Shown here piece after piece: positions 50,887 through 61,540 of a DNA stretch of 64,000 nt; positions within the stretch are counted from its first letter, which is position 1; each line of letters begins with the position of its first letter. The position numbers were made by a program, and so were the translations under genes. The stretch is from Streptomyces sp. AW19M42 (lineage in GTDB: Bacteria; Actinomycetota; Actinomycetes; Streptomycetales; Streptomycetaceae), in NCBI GenBank assembly GCA_000470535.1, contig CBRG010000126.1, positions 1-64,000 on the forward strand, written 5' to 3'. The notes beneath the pieces were generated by a model. The model worked only from the letters and a program-made list of their open reading frames with translations, ran no database searches and had not been told where the DNA came from.

Positions 50887-52047
50887 ATGGCAACAGCAGG
50901 AAACAGTGCGCACGGCCCTCGGGGCCCGCTCGCCGGAGTACGGGTGGTCGAGCTGGCGGGCATCGGGCCCGGTCCGTTCGCCGCGATGCTCCTGGCCGAC
51001 CTGGGCGCCGACGTGGTGCGGGTCGACCGGCCCGGCGGCGCCGGGCTCGGCATCGATCCAGCCCACGACCTCACCAACCGCAACAAGCGCTCCGTCCTCG
51101 TCGACCTCAAGGCAGAGGGCGGCCCGGACACGGTCCTGGACCTGGCCGAACGCGCCGACATCCTGATCGAGGGGTACCGGCCGGGCGTCGCAGAGCGGCT
51201 GGGGGTGGGCCCCGACGCCTGCCTGGCGCGCAATCCACGCCTCGTCTACGGGCGGATGACCGGCTGGGGCCAGGACGGGCCACTGGCCGAGCGGGCCGGG
51301 CACGACATCGCCTACATCGCCCTCACCGGCACCCTCTCCATGATCGGCAAGCCGGACGAGCCGCCCACCGCCCCGGCCAACCTGCTCGGGGACTACGCGG
51401 GCGGCTCGCTGTACCTGGTCGTCGGCGTCCTGGCCGCCCTCCAGCACGCCCGCACCCCCGGCGGCTCCGGCCAGGTCGTGGACGCGGCGATCGTCGACGG
51501 CGCCGCCCATCTCGCCATGATGATCCACGGGATGCTCGCGGCCGGCGGCTGGCAGGACCGGCGCGGCTCCAACCTGCTGGACGGCGGCTGCCCGTTCTAC
51601 GGCTCCTACGAGACCGCCGACGGCGAGTACATGGCGGTCGGCCCGCTGGAACAGCGGTTCTACGCCGAGTTCACCGAGCTCCTCGGCATCGGGGAGACGG
51701 CGCCGGACCGCGGCGACATCTCCCGCTGGGACGAACTGCGCGCGGTCGTCGCCGCCCGGTTCCGCACCCGCACCCGCGCCCAGTGGACCGAGGTCTTCGA
51801 CGGCTCGGACGCCTGCGTGGCACCCGTCCTCTCGCTCCGCGAGGCCCCGCACCACCCGCACCTCGCCGCCCGCGCCACCTTCGTCGAGCACGGCGGACTC
51901 ACCCAGCCCGCGCCCGCGCCCCGGTTCTCGGCCACGCCCGCCTCTGTGTACAGCGGCCCGGCGCGGCCGGGCGCGGACACAGAGGCCGTCGCCGCCGACT
52001 GGGACGTACCGGCCCTGCGGACCACCCGGAAGGACACCACCGACTGA
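50887..52047 (+). CDS. CoA-transferase family III (CaiB/BaiF, racemase-like)
   Basis: A 386-residue enzyme with LAGVRVVELAGIGPGPFAAMLLADLGADVVRVDRPGG, NRNKRSVLVDLK, the catalytic-loop region GHDIAYIALTG and the C-terminal SDACVAPVLSL. The sequence sits nearest to alpha-methylacyl-CoA racemases, which let branched chains enter beta-oxidation. GGGGGG precedes the ATG at 50887. Its stop overlaps the acyl-CoA dehydrogenase start (TGATG), so it is the first gene of the operon. Confidence 0.9.
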   Translation: MATAGNSAHGPRGPLAGVRVVELAGIGPGPFAAMLLADLGADVVRVDRPGGAGLGIDPAHDLTNRNKRSVLVDLKAEGGPDTVLDLAERADILIEGYRPGVAERLGVGPDACLARNPRLVYGRMTGWGQDGPLAERAGHDIAYIALTGTLSMIGKPDEPPTAPANLLGDYAGGSLYLVVGVLAALQHARTPGGSGQVVDAAIVDGAAHLAMMIHGMLAAGGWQDRRGSNLLDGGCPFYGSYETADGEYMAVGPLEQRFYAEFTELLGIGETAPDRGDISRWDELRAVVAARFRTRTRAQWTEVFDGSDACVAPVLSLREAPHHPHLAARATFVEHGGLTQPAPAPRFSATPASVYSGPARPGADTEAVAADWDVPALRTTRKDTTD

Positions 52048-53189
52048 TGCAGCGGCAGATCTTCACCGAAGAGCACGACGCGTTCCGCGAGGCCGTCCGC
52101 ACCTTCCTGGCCAAGGAGGTCCTCCCGTACTACGAGCAGTGGGAGAAGGACGGCATCGTCTCGCGCGAGGCCTGGCGCGCGGCAGGCCGGCAGGGGCTCC
52201 TCGGCCTCGCGGTGCCCGAGGAGTACGGAGGCGGCGGCAACACCGACTTCCGCTTCAGCGCCGTACTCGCCGAGGAATTCACCCGCGCCGGCGCCCCCGG
52301 GCTCGCGCTCGGCCTGCACAACGACATCATCGGGCCCTACCTCACCGGCCTCGGCACCGACGAGCAGAAGCGGCGCTGGCTGCCAGGCTTCTGCAGCGGC
52401 GAGATCATCACCGCCATCGCCATGACCGAACCCGGCGCCGGCTCCGACCTCCAGGGCATCCGCACCACGGCCGAGGACAAGGGCGACCACTGGCTGCTCA
52501 ACGGCTCCAAGACCTTCATCTCCAACGGCATCCTGGCCGACCTGGTCGTCGTCGTGGCGAAGACCACCCCGGAGGGCGGCGCGAAGGGCCTCTCGCTCAT
52601 AGTCGTCGAGCGGGGTACGGAGGGCTTCGAGCGCGGCCGCAACCTCGACAAGATCGGCCAGAAGTCCCAGGACACCGCCGAGCTGTTCTTCAACGACGTC
52701 CGCGTGCCCAAGGAGAACCTCCTCGGTGAGCTGGACGGCGCCTTCATCCACCTGATGACCAACCTGGCACAGGAGCGCATGGGCATCGCGGTCGCCGGCA
52801 TCGCCGCCGCCGAGCACCTGCTGGAGATCACCACCGAGTACGTCAAGGAGCGCGAGGCGTTCGGGCGGCCGCTCTCCAAGCTCCAGCACATCCGGTTCGA
52901 GATCGCGGAGATGGCCACCGAGTGTGCCGTCACCCGCTCCTTCCTCGACCGGTGCATCGTCGACCACTCGGAGGGGACGCTCGACGCCGTGCACGCCTCG
53001 ATGGCCAAGTGGTGGGCCACCGAACTGCAGAAACGAGTGGCCGACCGCTGCCTCCAGCTCCACGGCGGCTACGGCTACATGACGGAGTACCGGGTGGCCA
53101 AGGCGTTCACCGACGGCCGCATCCAGACCATCTACGGCGGAACGACCGAGATCATGAAGGAGATCATCGGCCGCTCGCTGCTCGCCTGA
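52047..53189 (+). CDS. Acyl-CoA dehydrogenase
   Basis: A 380-residue FAD enzyme: GLLGLAVPEEYGGGG, AIAMTEPGAGSDLQGIRTTA, WLLNGSKTFISNG, EREAFGRPLSKLQHIRFEIAEM, LQLHGGYGYMTEYRVAKAFTDGRIQTIYGGTTEIMKEIIGRSL. The catalytic Glu should lie in YGGTTEIMKE, as in the short/long-chain type. It is encoded between the CoA-transferase and thiolase and performs the first oxidation step of this pathway. Confidence 0.94.
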   Translation: MQRQIFTEEHDAFREAVRTFLAKEVLPYYEQWEKDGIVSREAWRAAGRQGLLGLAVPEEYGGGGNTDFRFSAVLAEEFTRAGAPGLALGLHNDIIGPYLTGLGTDEQKRRWLPGFCSGEIITAIAMTEPGAGSDLQGIRTTAEDKGDHWLLNGSKTFISNGILADLVVVVAKTTPEGGAKGLSLIVVERGTEGFERGRNLDKIGQKSQDTAELFFNDVRVPKENLLGELDGAFIHLMTNLAQERMGIAVAGIAAAEHLLEITTEYVKEREAFGRPLSKLQHIRFEIAEMATECAVTRSFLDRCIVDHSEGTLDAVHASMAKWWATELQKRVADRCLQLHGGYGYMTEYRVAKAFTDGRIQTIYGGTTEIMKEIIGRSLLA

Positions 53190-53231
53190 CCCCCGCACCG
53201 GGCTGACAACCACCCCCGAAAGGCAGCTGTC

Positions 53232-54446
<1,215 letters not shown>

Positions 54447-54477
54447 CCGTTCCCCTTCCTACGGAGAAGACAGACAC

Positions 54478-56649
54478 ATGACCGAGAGCACGACCATCCG
54501 CTGGGAACAGGACGAGACCGGCGTCGTCACCCTCGTACTCGACGACCCCAACCAGTCCGCCAACACGATGAACCAGGCCTTCAAGGACTCGATCGCGGCC
54601 ATCGCCGACCGCGCCGAGGCCGAGAAGGACACCATCCGGGGCATCATCTACACCTCCGCGAAGAAGACCTTCTTCGCGGGCGGCGACCTCAAGGACATGA
54701 TCAAGGTCGGTCCGGAGAACGCCCAGGCCGCCTTCGACACCGGCACCGCGATCAAGAAGTCGCTCCGCCGCATCGAGACCCTCCGCAAGCCCGTCGTCGC
54801 CGCCATCAACGGGTCGGCGCTCGGCGGGGGTTACGAGATCGCCCTCGCCTCCCACCACCGCGTCGCCCTCGACGCGCCCGGCTCCCGGATCGGCCTGCCC
54901 GAGGTCACCCTCGGCCTGCTCCCCGCGGGCGGCGGCGTCACCCGCACCGTACGCCTCATGGGCATCGCGGACGCGCTGCTCAAGGTCCTCCTCCAGGGGA
55001 CCCAGTACACCCCGCGGCGCGCCCTGGAGAACGGCCTGGTCCACGAGGTGGCCGCCACCCCGCAGGAGATGCTCGACAAGGCCCGCGCCTTCATCGACGC
55101 GAACCCCGAGTCCCAGCAGCCCTGGGACGTCAAGGGCTACCGGATCCCCGGCGGCACCCCGTCGAACCCCAAGTTCGCCGCCAACCTGCCGGCCTTCCCG
55201 TCCAACCTGAAGAAGCAGCTGAACGGCGCGCCGATGCCCGCGCCGCGCAACATCCTCGCCGCGGCCGTCGAGGGCTCCCAGGTTGACTTCGAGACCGCAC
55301 TGACCATCGAGGCCCGGTACTTCACCGAGCTGGTCACCGGCCAGGTCTCCAAGAACATGATCCAGGCGTTCTTCTTCGACCTCCAGGCCGTCAACTCCGG
55401 CGCCAGCCGCCCCAAGGGCATCGAGGAGCGCCAGGTCCGCAAGGTCGCCGTGCTCGGCGCCGGGATGATGGGCGCCGGCATCGCCTACTCCTGCGCCCGC
55501 GCGGGGATCGACGTCGTCCTCAAGGACGTCTCCTCGGAGGCCGCCGCCAAGGGCAAGGCGTACAGCGAGAAGCTGCTCGACAAGGCGCTGTCCCGGGGCC
55601 GTACGACCGAGGCGAAGCGCGACGAGCTGCTGGCCCGCATCACCCCGACCGGCGACCCGGCCGACCTCGCGGGCTGCGACGCCGTCATCGAGGCCGTCTT
55701 CGAGAACACCGCGCTCAAGCACCAGGTGTTCCAGGAGATCCAGGACGTCATCGAGCCCGACGCGCTGCTCTGCTCCAACACCTCCACGCTGCCCATCACG
55801 GCTCTGGCCGAAGGGGTCTCACGCCCGGCCGACTTCATCGGGCTGCACTTCTTCTCGCCCGTCGACAAGATGCCGCTCGTCGAGATCATCAAGGGCGAGA
55901 AGACCGGCGACGAGGCCCTGGCCCGCGCCTTCGACCTGGTCCGCCGGATCAAGAAGACACCGATCGTCGTCAACGACTCGCGCGGCTTCTTCACCTCGCG
56001 CGTCATCGGCCAGTTCATCACCGAGGGCGTCGCCATGGTCGGCGAGGGGGTCGAGCCCGCCTCCGTCGAACAGGCCGCCGCCCAGGCCGGATACCCGGCC
56101 AAGGTGCTCTCCCTGATGGACGAGCTGACGCTCACCCTGCCCCGCAAGATCCGCGACGAGACCCGCAGGGCCGTCGAGGAGGCGGGCGGCAGCTGGGCCG
56201 CCCACCCCTCGGACTCGGTCATCGACCGGATGGTCGACGAGTTCGGCCGCCCGGGACGCAGCGGCGGCGCGGGATTCTACGAGTACGACGAGAACGGGAA
56301 GCGCACCCGTCTCTGGCCCGGCCTGCGCGAGCACTTCGCGAAGCCGGACACGGACATCTCGTTCACCGACATGCAGGAGCGGATGCTCTTCTCGGAGGCC
56401 CTGGACAGCGTCCGCTGCCTGGAGGAGAACGTCCTGATCACCGTCGCGGACGCCAACATCGGCTCCATCATGGGCATCGGCTTCCCGCCGTGGACGGGCG
56501 GCGTGCTCCAGTACATCAACGGGTACGAGGGCGGCCTGCCGGGCTTCGTGGCCCGCGCCCGGGAACTCGCCGGACGGTACGGGGACCGGTTCCTGCCGCC
56601 CGCGCTGCTCGTGTCGAAGGCGGAGAAGGGCGAGACCTTCCACGACTGA
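54478..56649 (+). CDS. fadB: FadB-type enoyl-CoA hydratase / 3-hydroxyacyl-CoA dehydrogenase
   Basis: A 723-residue bifunctional enzyme. The N-terminal crotonase domain (about 1-190) has AGGDLKDM and AINGSALGGGYEIALASHHRVAL with the oxyanion-hole glycines, and GLPEVTLGLLPAGGG with the catalytic Glu. The C-terminal domain has VAVLGAGMMGAGIAY (about 320) for NAD, GLHFFSPVDKMPLVEII with the catalytic His, and two helical 3HCDH repeats. It supplies the middle two steps between the acyl-CoA dehydrogenase and FadA. The stop lies 12 bases before a shared terminator. Confidence 0.95.
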   Translation: MTESTTIRWEQDETGVVTLVLDDPNQSANTMNQAFKDSIAAIADRAEAEKDTIRGIIYTSAKKTFFAGGDLKDMIKVGPENAQAAFDTGTAIKKSLRRIETLRKPVVAAINGSALGGGYEIALASHHRVALDAPGSRIGLPEVTLGLLPAGGGVTRTVRLMGIADALLKVLLQGTQYTPRRALENGLVHEVAATPQEMLDKARAFIDANPESQQPWDVKGYRIPGGTPSNPKFAANLPAFPSNLKKQLNGAPMPAPRNILAAAVEGSQVDFETALTIEARYFTELVTGQVSKNMIQAFFFDLQAVNSGASRPKGIEERQVRKVAVLGAGMMGAGIAYSCARAGIDVVLKDVSSEAAAKGKAYSEKLLDKALSRGRTTEAKRDELLARITPTGDPADLAGCDAVIEAVFENTALKHQVFQEIQDVIEPDALLCSNTSTLPITALAEGVSRPADFIGLHFFSPVDKMPLVEIIKGEKTGDEALARAFDLVRRIKKTPIVVNDSRGFFTSRVIGQFITEGVAMVGEGVEPASVEQAAAQAGYPAKVLSLMDELTLTLPRKIRDETRRAVEEAGGSWAAHPSDSVIDRMVDEFGRPGRSGGAGFYEYDENGKRTRLWPGLREHFAKPDTDISFTDMQERMLFSEALDSVRCLEENVLITVADANIGSIMGIGFPPWTGGVLQYINGYEGGLPGFVARARELAGRYGDRFLPPALLVSKAEKGETFHD

Positions 56650-56661
56650 GCCCGTCGCGCA

Positions 56662-56693
56662 CCGCGTTCACCGTCACTCGGCGGTGAACGCGG
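56662..56693. terminator. Bidirectional terminator between fadB and the MerR gene
   Basis: A perfect 12-bp stem (CCGCGTTCACCG with CGGTGAACGCGG) around an 8-nt loop starts 12 bases after the fadB stop and includes the end of the convergent MerR gene. Confidence 0.75.
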
Positions 56694-57405
56694 CCCGCAG
56701 CTCCTCCTTCAGCGACCGCTGGAAGGCGGTCACCAGCGCCTGGAGCACCATCGGCTGCATGTGCGCGGACAGCGACTTCATCGCCTTGACGTGCTCCGGG
56801 TCCGACTCCCGCTCCCGGTACGGATTCCACACCTCGTCCCGGAAGAGCCGGGTGAGCTCGTGGGCGGCCGAGCGGGTGTGCTCCAGCAGGACCGTCCGCG
56901 CGGCCAGGATCGTCTCGTGCGCGATCGGCACATCGAGCAGCTCCACTCCGAGCCGCAGCAGCCCCGGATCCACCCGGTAGGGGGCCTCGCCCGGATCGGA
57001 CCGTTCCAGCACACCCATCGCGGCCAGCCGGTCGAGGTCCTGCCCGGTCAGCGTCCTCCCCGCGCGGCGTTCCAGCTCGGCCCGGGTCACGTCCTCCGAC
57101 GAGTCCGGCGCCCAGGAGGCCACCAGCGCCCGGTGGATCGCCAGGTCCTGGGCGCTCAGATCGGGCGGCAGCTGCTCCACGTAGCGTTCGATCGCGGCGA
57201 GCGTCATGCCCTGGTGCTGGAGCTCCTCGATCAGCGCGAGGCGGGAGAGGTGGTCGTGCCCGTAGTGCCCCACCCGGCGCGGCCCGATCACCGGCGGCGG
57301 CAGCAGCCCGCGGGTGCTGTAGAAGCGCACCGTGCGCACCGTCACCCCGGCGCGAGCGGCCAGCTCGTCGACCGTGAGCGTCGGCTCCTCTGTCCCGGTC
57401 GCCAT
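56674..57405 (-). CDS. MerR-family regulator
   Basis: A 243-residue regulator. The winged-helix domain (about residues 8-78) is LTVDELAARAGVTVRTVRFYSTRGLLPPPVIGPRRVGHY, followed by a helix with LALIEELQHQGMTLAAIERYVEQL. The long C-terminal domain (about 90-243) has helices and no cysteine metal site, so it should bind an organic ligand. It faces the beta-oxidation operon tail to tail, so regulation of that operon is plausible but unproven. Confidence 0.88.
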   Translation of the reverse strand: MATGTEEPTLTVDELAARAGVTVRTVRFYSTRGLLPPPVIGPRRVGHYGHDHLSRLALIEELQHQGMTLAAIERYVEQLPPDLSAQDLAIHRALVASWAPDSSEDVTRAELERRAGRTLTGQDLDRLAAMGVLERSDPGEAPYRVDPGLLRLGVELLDVPIAHETILAARTVLLEHTRSAAHELTRLFRDEVWNPYRERESDPEHVKAMKSLSAHMQPMVLQALVTAFQRSLKEELRAAFTAE

Positions 57406-57526
57406 CTCTGCTCCTCGTGTCCGACCCCGCGGATGAACTGCCGGGCGTGTGCGTCGATCAGGTTCAACAGTATTGCTGTCTCACCATTGTTGTGAAAGTG
57501 CCCGGCAGCGGCGAAGCGCGAGGTAA

Positions 57527-57745
57527 TTCGATGCGGATGAGACCGTCGTCCGGGCGCTGCTACGGGAGCAGCGCCCGGAATGGGCCGGCCTTCCCATCTC
57601 GCCGGCCGGTGCGGGCACGGACAACACGATGTACCGGCTCGGCGACCAGTTGCTCGTACGGCTGCCGCGCACACCGGACAACGCGAAGGCGGTAGGTAAG
57701 GAACAGGCATGGCTGCCGCGGCTGGCGCCGCGTCTTCCACGACCT
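57527..57745 (+). pseudogene. N-terminal remnant of an aminoglycoside-phosphotransferase-like gene
   Basis: The frame reads DADETVVRALLREQRPEWAGLPISPAGAGTDNTMYRLGDQLLVRLPRTPDN through EQAWLPRLAPRLP, the opening of the APH kinase fold. It starts after an in-frame TAA at 57524 instead of a start codon and stops matching at about 57740, where macro-domain sequence begins in another frame. Catalytic loops are lost. Confidence 0.7.
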
Positions 57746-58136
57746 GGGCGGCTGGGGCAAGGGTTTCGTCCTCCCCGTCTCGCGCCGCCGGCCCGAACCG
57801 GAGGCCCGGTACCGCAGCTGGCACCGCGGACGGGCCGGCAACGACTTCGGGCTCGGCGCCGTCCAGTTCGTCCAAGTCAGCCCGTACATCTGGGTGGCGA
57901 ACATGGTGGGCCAGCGGGGGATGCGCACGGGCAGCCAGGGGGTGCCCGTGCGTTACGAGGCGATCGGCACGGCGCTGGGCGCGGTGGCCGACAGGGCCCT
58001 TGAGCTGGGGGCCTCGGTCCATATGCCGCGGATCGGCTGCGGGCTGGCCGGCGGGAAGTGGTCCCGGATCGAACCCCTGCTGGAGCAGAGGCTGTTGAGC
58101 CGGGAGATCGACGTGACGGTGTACGACTTCGACTGA
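57732..58136 (+). pseudogene. C-terminal remnant of a macro-domain protein
   Basis: In a different frame from the APH piece, the sequence from about 57738 gives HDLGGWGKGFVLPVSRRRPEPEARYRSWHRGRAGNDFGLGAVQFVQV through MPRIGCGLAGGKWSRIEPLL and ends at 58136. This is the ADP-ribose-binding macro fold lacking its first ~25 residues; normally the first strand and its ADP-ribose-binding Asn/Asp precede. No start codon precedes it in frame except a GTG/ATG near 57888-57894. Confidence 0.65.
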
Positions 58137-58222
58137 CGCGGAAGTGACAGAGTGACAGGACGGAGCTCTCTGTTGCGGCGCCACTATGGTGGACCCGAAC
58201 CGGCACAGAGCGGGGAGGCCCC

Positions 58223-58879
58223 ATGGCCGCACGGAGCACGGACGAGGCACTGCTGGCCCGAGCGCTGGACGGGACGCCGCCCTGCGACGTCCTGAGCGAG
58301 CAGATCCTCGACGCCGCGCGTGAGCAGTTCATGACCTTCGGGCTGCGCCGCTCCACCGTCGACGACGTCGCCAAGCGGGCCGGGGTCTCGCGGGTGACCG
58401 TCTACCGGCGGATCGGCAACAAGGACAGCCTCGTCTCCGCCTGCCTGCTGCGTGAGTACCGGCGCTTCCTCGTGGAGGTGGACGACGCGGTGGCCGCCCT
58501 GCCCACGACGGAGGACCGCCTCGTCGAGGGCTTCACCGCGGTGCTCCGGCACATCCGCGAGCATCCGCTCATCGGTGGTCTGCTGAGGCTGGAACCCGAG
58601 ACCATGCTGCCGTTCCTGACCCTGGAGAGCGGACCGGCGCTCCTCGCCATCCGCGGGTACCTGGCAGACCGGCTGCGTGACGCCCGACGCGCGGAGGGCC
58701 GGGTGGCCAGTGATCCGACACCGGTCGCCGAACTGATGGTGCGGATCACCGTCTCCTTCCTCCTCAACCCCGTCAGCTGCTTCGAGCTGGACGATGACAC
58801 CCAGGTGCGGGAGTTCGCCCGGCGCTATCTGGTGCCGCTGCTCGCGACCCGTTCCCCGGACCGCCCGCCCGGTCGCTGA
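58223..58879 (+). CDS. TetR-family regulator
   Basis: A 218-residue regulator with the N-terminal helix-turn-helix at about residues 26-70 (ILDAAREQFMTFGLRRSTVDDVAKRAGVSRVTVYRRIGNKDSLVSACL). The C-terminal ligand domain is helical (about 80-210). GGGGAGG lies just before the ATG. It is convergent with the MpaB-type gene, with 68 bases between, and has no obvious target beside it. Confidence 0.9.
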   Translation: MAARSTDEALLARALDGTPPCDVLSEQILDAAREQFMTFGLRRSTVDDVAKRAGVSRVTVYRRIGNKDSLVSACLLREYRRFLVEVDDAVAALPTTEDRLVEGFTAVLRHIREHPLIGGLLRLEPETMLPFLTLESGPALLAIRGYLADRLRDARRAEGRVASDPTPVAELMVRITVSFLLNPVSCFELDDDTQVREFARRYLVPLLATRSPDRPPGR

Positions 58880-58947
58880 GGCGCGGGGACCGGGATCAGC
58901 GCCGGTCGTCGATCCGGACCAGATCCGTCCACGACCGGGAGCAGGGC

Positions 58948-59835
58948 TCAGGCGGCGGAGGCCGTCTCGTCGGGCAGCGGCTCCAGGGGCCGGCTGCCCG
59001 CCCAGTGCGGCCCGAGGTCGTCCAGTCGCCAGCCGAACGGATAGGAGCGCGGCTGCGGGCGTGAGGGCAGCCAGCGGGGCCGCGCCGGGAGGAGGCGCAC
59101 ACAAAGCGAGCGGGCGCGCAGCGACCCGGCGGCCGCCGACCGGACCCAGCGGGGCTGTGCCCGGAACCCCAGGGCGCGCAGCAGCGGTTCGTCCAGCAGA
59201 GCGAGCGAGAAGCATGCGATCACCGGACGCAGCGGGCGCGGGTACCAGCCGGCCATGATCCGGAACGTGGCGTTGGCGACCCGTCGGTTCGCCGGGTCGT
59301 ACGCGAACATCCGCTCCTCGTAGGAGTCCAGCAGCCGCTCGAACCCCTCGTAGGTGTCCGGTGCGCCCTCGATGCCCATCATCGCGGCCGTCTTCCGGCC
59401 CACCTCGGTCAGCGCCTCCGTCTCCACCCGGCACAGGGGCCGCCAGCCGAACCGGTCGATCCAGCGCTTCGGTCCGACGACCGTGGTCGCCAGGACGTAC
59501 AGGAAGTCCTCGTTGGGTATCCGGTACTTGCCGTGGATCCGGTTGAGGTGCCGGGCCGCCGCCCGCCCGCGCTCCGAGTCGAAGCCGTCGGCGGCCATCT
59601 CGTACCCGATCAGCACCGTGTCGTCGTACCGTTTCTGGCCGGCCCGTTCGAACTCCTGGGTCCGGTCCAGGAGCACGGAGATCCGGGGGACGCCGTAGTC
59701 CCGGAGGAAGGCGACGCTCACCCCCTGCCGGTAGTCCCAGGGGAACTCGTACTGAGAGATCAGCCGAAGGATCTCGGCGTAGTCGCGCGCCGGATCCATC
59801 CGGCGTATCTCGTGCAGGCGGCTGTATCGGCCCAT
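58948..59835 (-). CDS. MpaB-family oxygenase (DUF2236)
   Basis: A 295-residue protein of the latex-clearing/MpaB superfamily of heme oxygenases: GVSVAFLRDYGVPRISVLLDRTQEFERAGQKRYDDTVLIGYEMA, then NRIHGKYRIPNEDFLYVLATTVVGPKRWIDRFGWR with the conserved His in RIHGKY. The ATG at 59835 follows GGAGGG; the in-frame extension upstream has no support. Substrate unknown. Confidence 0.82.
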   Translation of the reverse strand: MGRYSRLHEIRRMDPARDYAEILRLISQYEFPWDYRQGVSVAFLRDYGVPRISVLLDRTQEFERAGQKRYDDTVLIGYEMAADGFDSERGRAAARHLNRIHGKYRIPNEDFLYVLATTVVGPKRWIDRFGWRPLCRVETEALTEVGRKTAAMMGIEGAPDTYEGFERLLDSYEERMFAYDPANRRVANATFRIMAGWYPRPLRPVIACFSLALLDEPLLRALGFRAQPRWVRSAAAGSLRARSLCVRLLPARPRWLPSRPQPRSYPFGWRLDDLGPHWAGSRPLEPLPDETASAA

Positions 59836-60305
59836 GGTGCGCCCTCCTGTCCGTGTTCCGGTTCCCTGTGGGACCGCTCCGGTGTGTGGTGCCTGGGTGT
59901 GTCGCTCCAACTCGCTTCATTGACAAGGGATTTGAGGGGTCGTCGACTCTGGGAGTCAAAGTTACAAATACTATCGACTTGTTTCACGAGTCCCGTCAAC
60001 AGTGCCGACGGCGGGTGTGCGAGGGGGTACGGAGAAGGTCGGTGCGCATGACGTCCGAAGCGCTCGCATGCTGGATCAGGCGGGGCGCCGGCCGCCGGGC
60101 CGGGCGGCCCGCACCGACCGCCGGGAGCACCGGATGAGCAGCGAGCCGGACCCTGTACCGCCCCGCCCTGGGGTGGAGGGATGCGCGGGAGCGCGCACTG
60201 CGGCGGGTCTGCGCCGTGATGCGGGTGGTGGTGCCGGTGCTGCCGGAGCGGCTGCGGTGCCTGCCGAGAGCGAGGCGGGCGCGGGCGGCCCGTCGGGGGG
60301 CCGGA
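59836..60305. other. Intergenic region with a possible decayed MpaB-like tail
   Basis: Nothing here is clearly a gene. A GACTC/GAGTC inverted repeat (59945-59957) lies near the promoter of the MpaB-type gene. At about 60155-60300 one plus-strand frame reads LGWRDARERALRRV and VLPERLRCLPRARRARAARR, like the last part of a DUF2236 protein, after an in-frame stop at 60135. It could be the end of a lost paralogue. Confidence 0.3.
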
Positions 60306-61343
60306 TCAGGCAGAAGCGCGGCGGATCAGCTCTGTCGGCATGATGACCGGACCGGCGTCCCCGGCGCCGTCATCGAGCCGGTCCATCAACAGCTTGACCA
60401 TCAGCCTGCCCATGCCCACCACATCCTGACGGACCGTCGTCAGCGGGGGATCGGTCTTCTCCGCGACCGACTCGATGTCGTCGAAGCCGACCAGCGCCAC
60501 GTCCTGCGGTACCCGGCGGCCTTGCTCGCGCAGCACCCGCAGGGCACCCGAGGCCATCAGGTCGTTCGCGGCGAAGACGCCGTCCAGGTCCGGCCGCCTC
60601 GCCAGCAGCCCGGCCATGGCGCGGGCGCCGCCCTCCGCGGTGAAGTCACCCTCCGCGACCAGCGCGGGATCACCATCCGGCAACACGTCGAAGTAGCCGT
60701 CGATGCGGTCGAGGGCCGAGGTCTGGTCGCGCGGGCCCGCGATGTGCGCGATGTGCCGACGGCCGAGCGAGGCCAGATGGCGTACCGCCTCGCGGGCGCC
60801 GCCGCGGTTGTCGCAGTCGACGTAGGGGACCGCGGGGCCGGAGGTGCCCGGCCGCCCGGGGCGCCCGCCGTAGACCGTCGGCACCCGGAACCGGCCGATG
60901 ACCGCGGACAGTTCGTCATCAGTGTGCAGCGAGAAGGCCAGCACGCCGTCCACATGGCCACCGGCCAGATAGCGGGTGACGCGGTCGAAATCTCCGCTCC
61001 CCTCCACCAGGAGCAGCACCAACTGGGCGTCGTAGGCAATGAGTTCGCGGCTGATGCCACGGATGTGCTGGGAGAAGAAGGGATCGGAGAAGATCCGGAT
61101 CTCGGGTTCGTCGATGATCACGGCAACCGCTCCGTTGCGCCGGGTCACCAGGGTGCGGGCGGCGTGGTTCGGTACATAGCCCAGCTCGTCGACGGCCTTG
61201 CGTACCTGGTCCACCAGCGGCTGCCGCACTCCCGCACCGCCGTTGACGACCCGGGAGGCCGTTGCCCGGGACACCCCGGCGCGGGCCGCCACGGCTTCCA
61301 GTGTGGGGCGTGCGTGAGAGGCATCGGGGGTGGAACGGGGCAA
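60306..61343 (-). CDS. LacI-family regulator
   Basis: A 345-residue sugar-responsive repressor. The helix-turn-helix and hinge are at about residues 13-65 ([53 protein letters not shown]). The periplasmic-binding-like core follows, with [30 protein letters not shown] and [12 protein letters not shown]. The TTG at 61343 is chosen because GAGGAG stands six to seven bases upstream. Divergent from the M14 peptidase gene, 197 bases away. Confidence 0.9.
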   Translation of the reverse strand: MPRSTPDASHARPTLEAVAARAGVSRATASRVVNGGAGVRQPLVDQVRKAVDELGYVPNHAARTLVTRRNGAVAVIIDEPEIRIFSDPFFSQHIRGISRELIAYDAQLVLLLVEGSGDFDRVTRYLAGGHVDGVLAFSLHTDDELSAVIGRFRVPTVYGGRPGRPGTSGPAVPYVDCDNRGGAREAVRHLASLGRRHIAHIAGPRDQTSALDRIDGYFDVLPDGDPALVAEGDFTAEGGARAMAGLLARRPDLDGVFAANDLMASGALRVLREQGRRVPQDVALVGFDDIESVAEKTDPPLTTVRQDVVGMGRLMVKLLMDRLDDGAGDAGPVIMPTELIRRASA

Positions 61344-61540
61344 GGGACGCTCCTCGGAGGCGCGGGAGGGGGCGGGAGCCGGCCGGGGCCCGGCCGAACA
61401 GCACGACCCCCGCCAGCCTACGACCTGGCGCCGGGGCGGCGACCGGGGTACGCCGTCGCGCCGGCGCCGACGCGGCGGCTGTCCTGGGAGTGCCGGCCGG
61501 ATACCTGTCGCACGGGCGCCAGGCACGGTACCTTCCGGCC

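Noticed and set aside
60002-60343. A 113-codon plus-strand frame before the LacI gene
   Set aside because: It overlaps the end of the convergent LacI gene and is Gly/Ala-rich; a different frame in the same place looks more like a decayed DUF2236 end.
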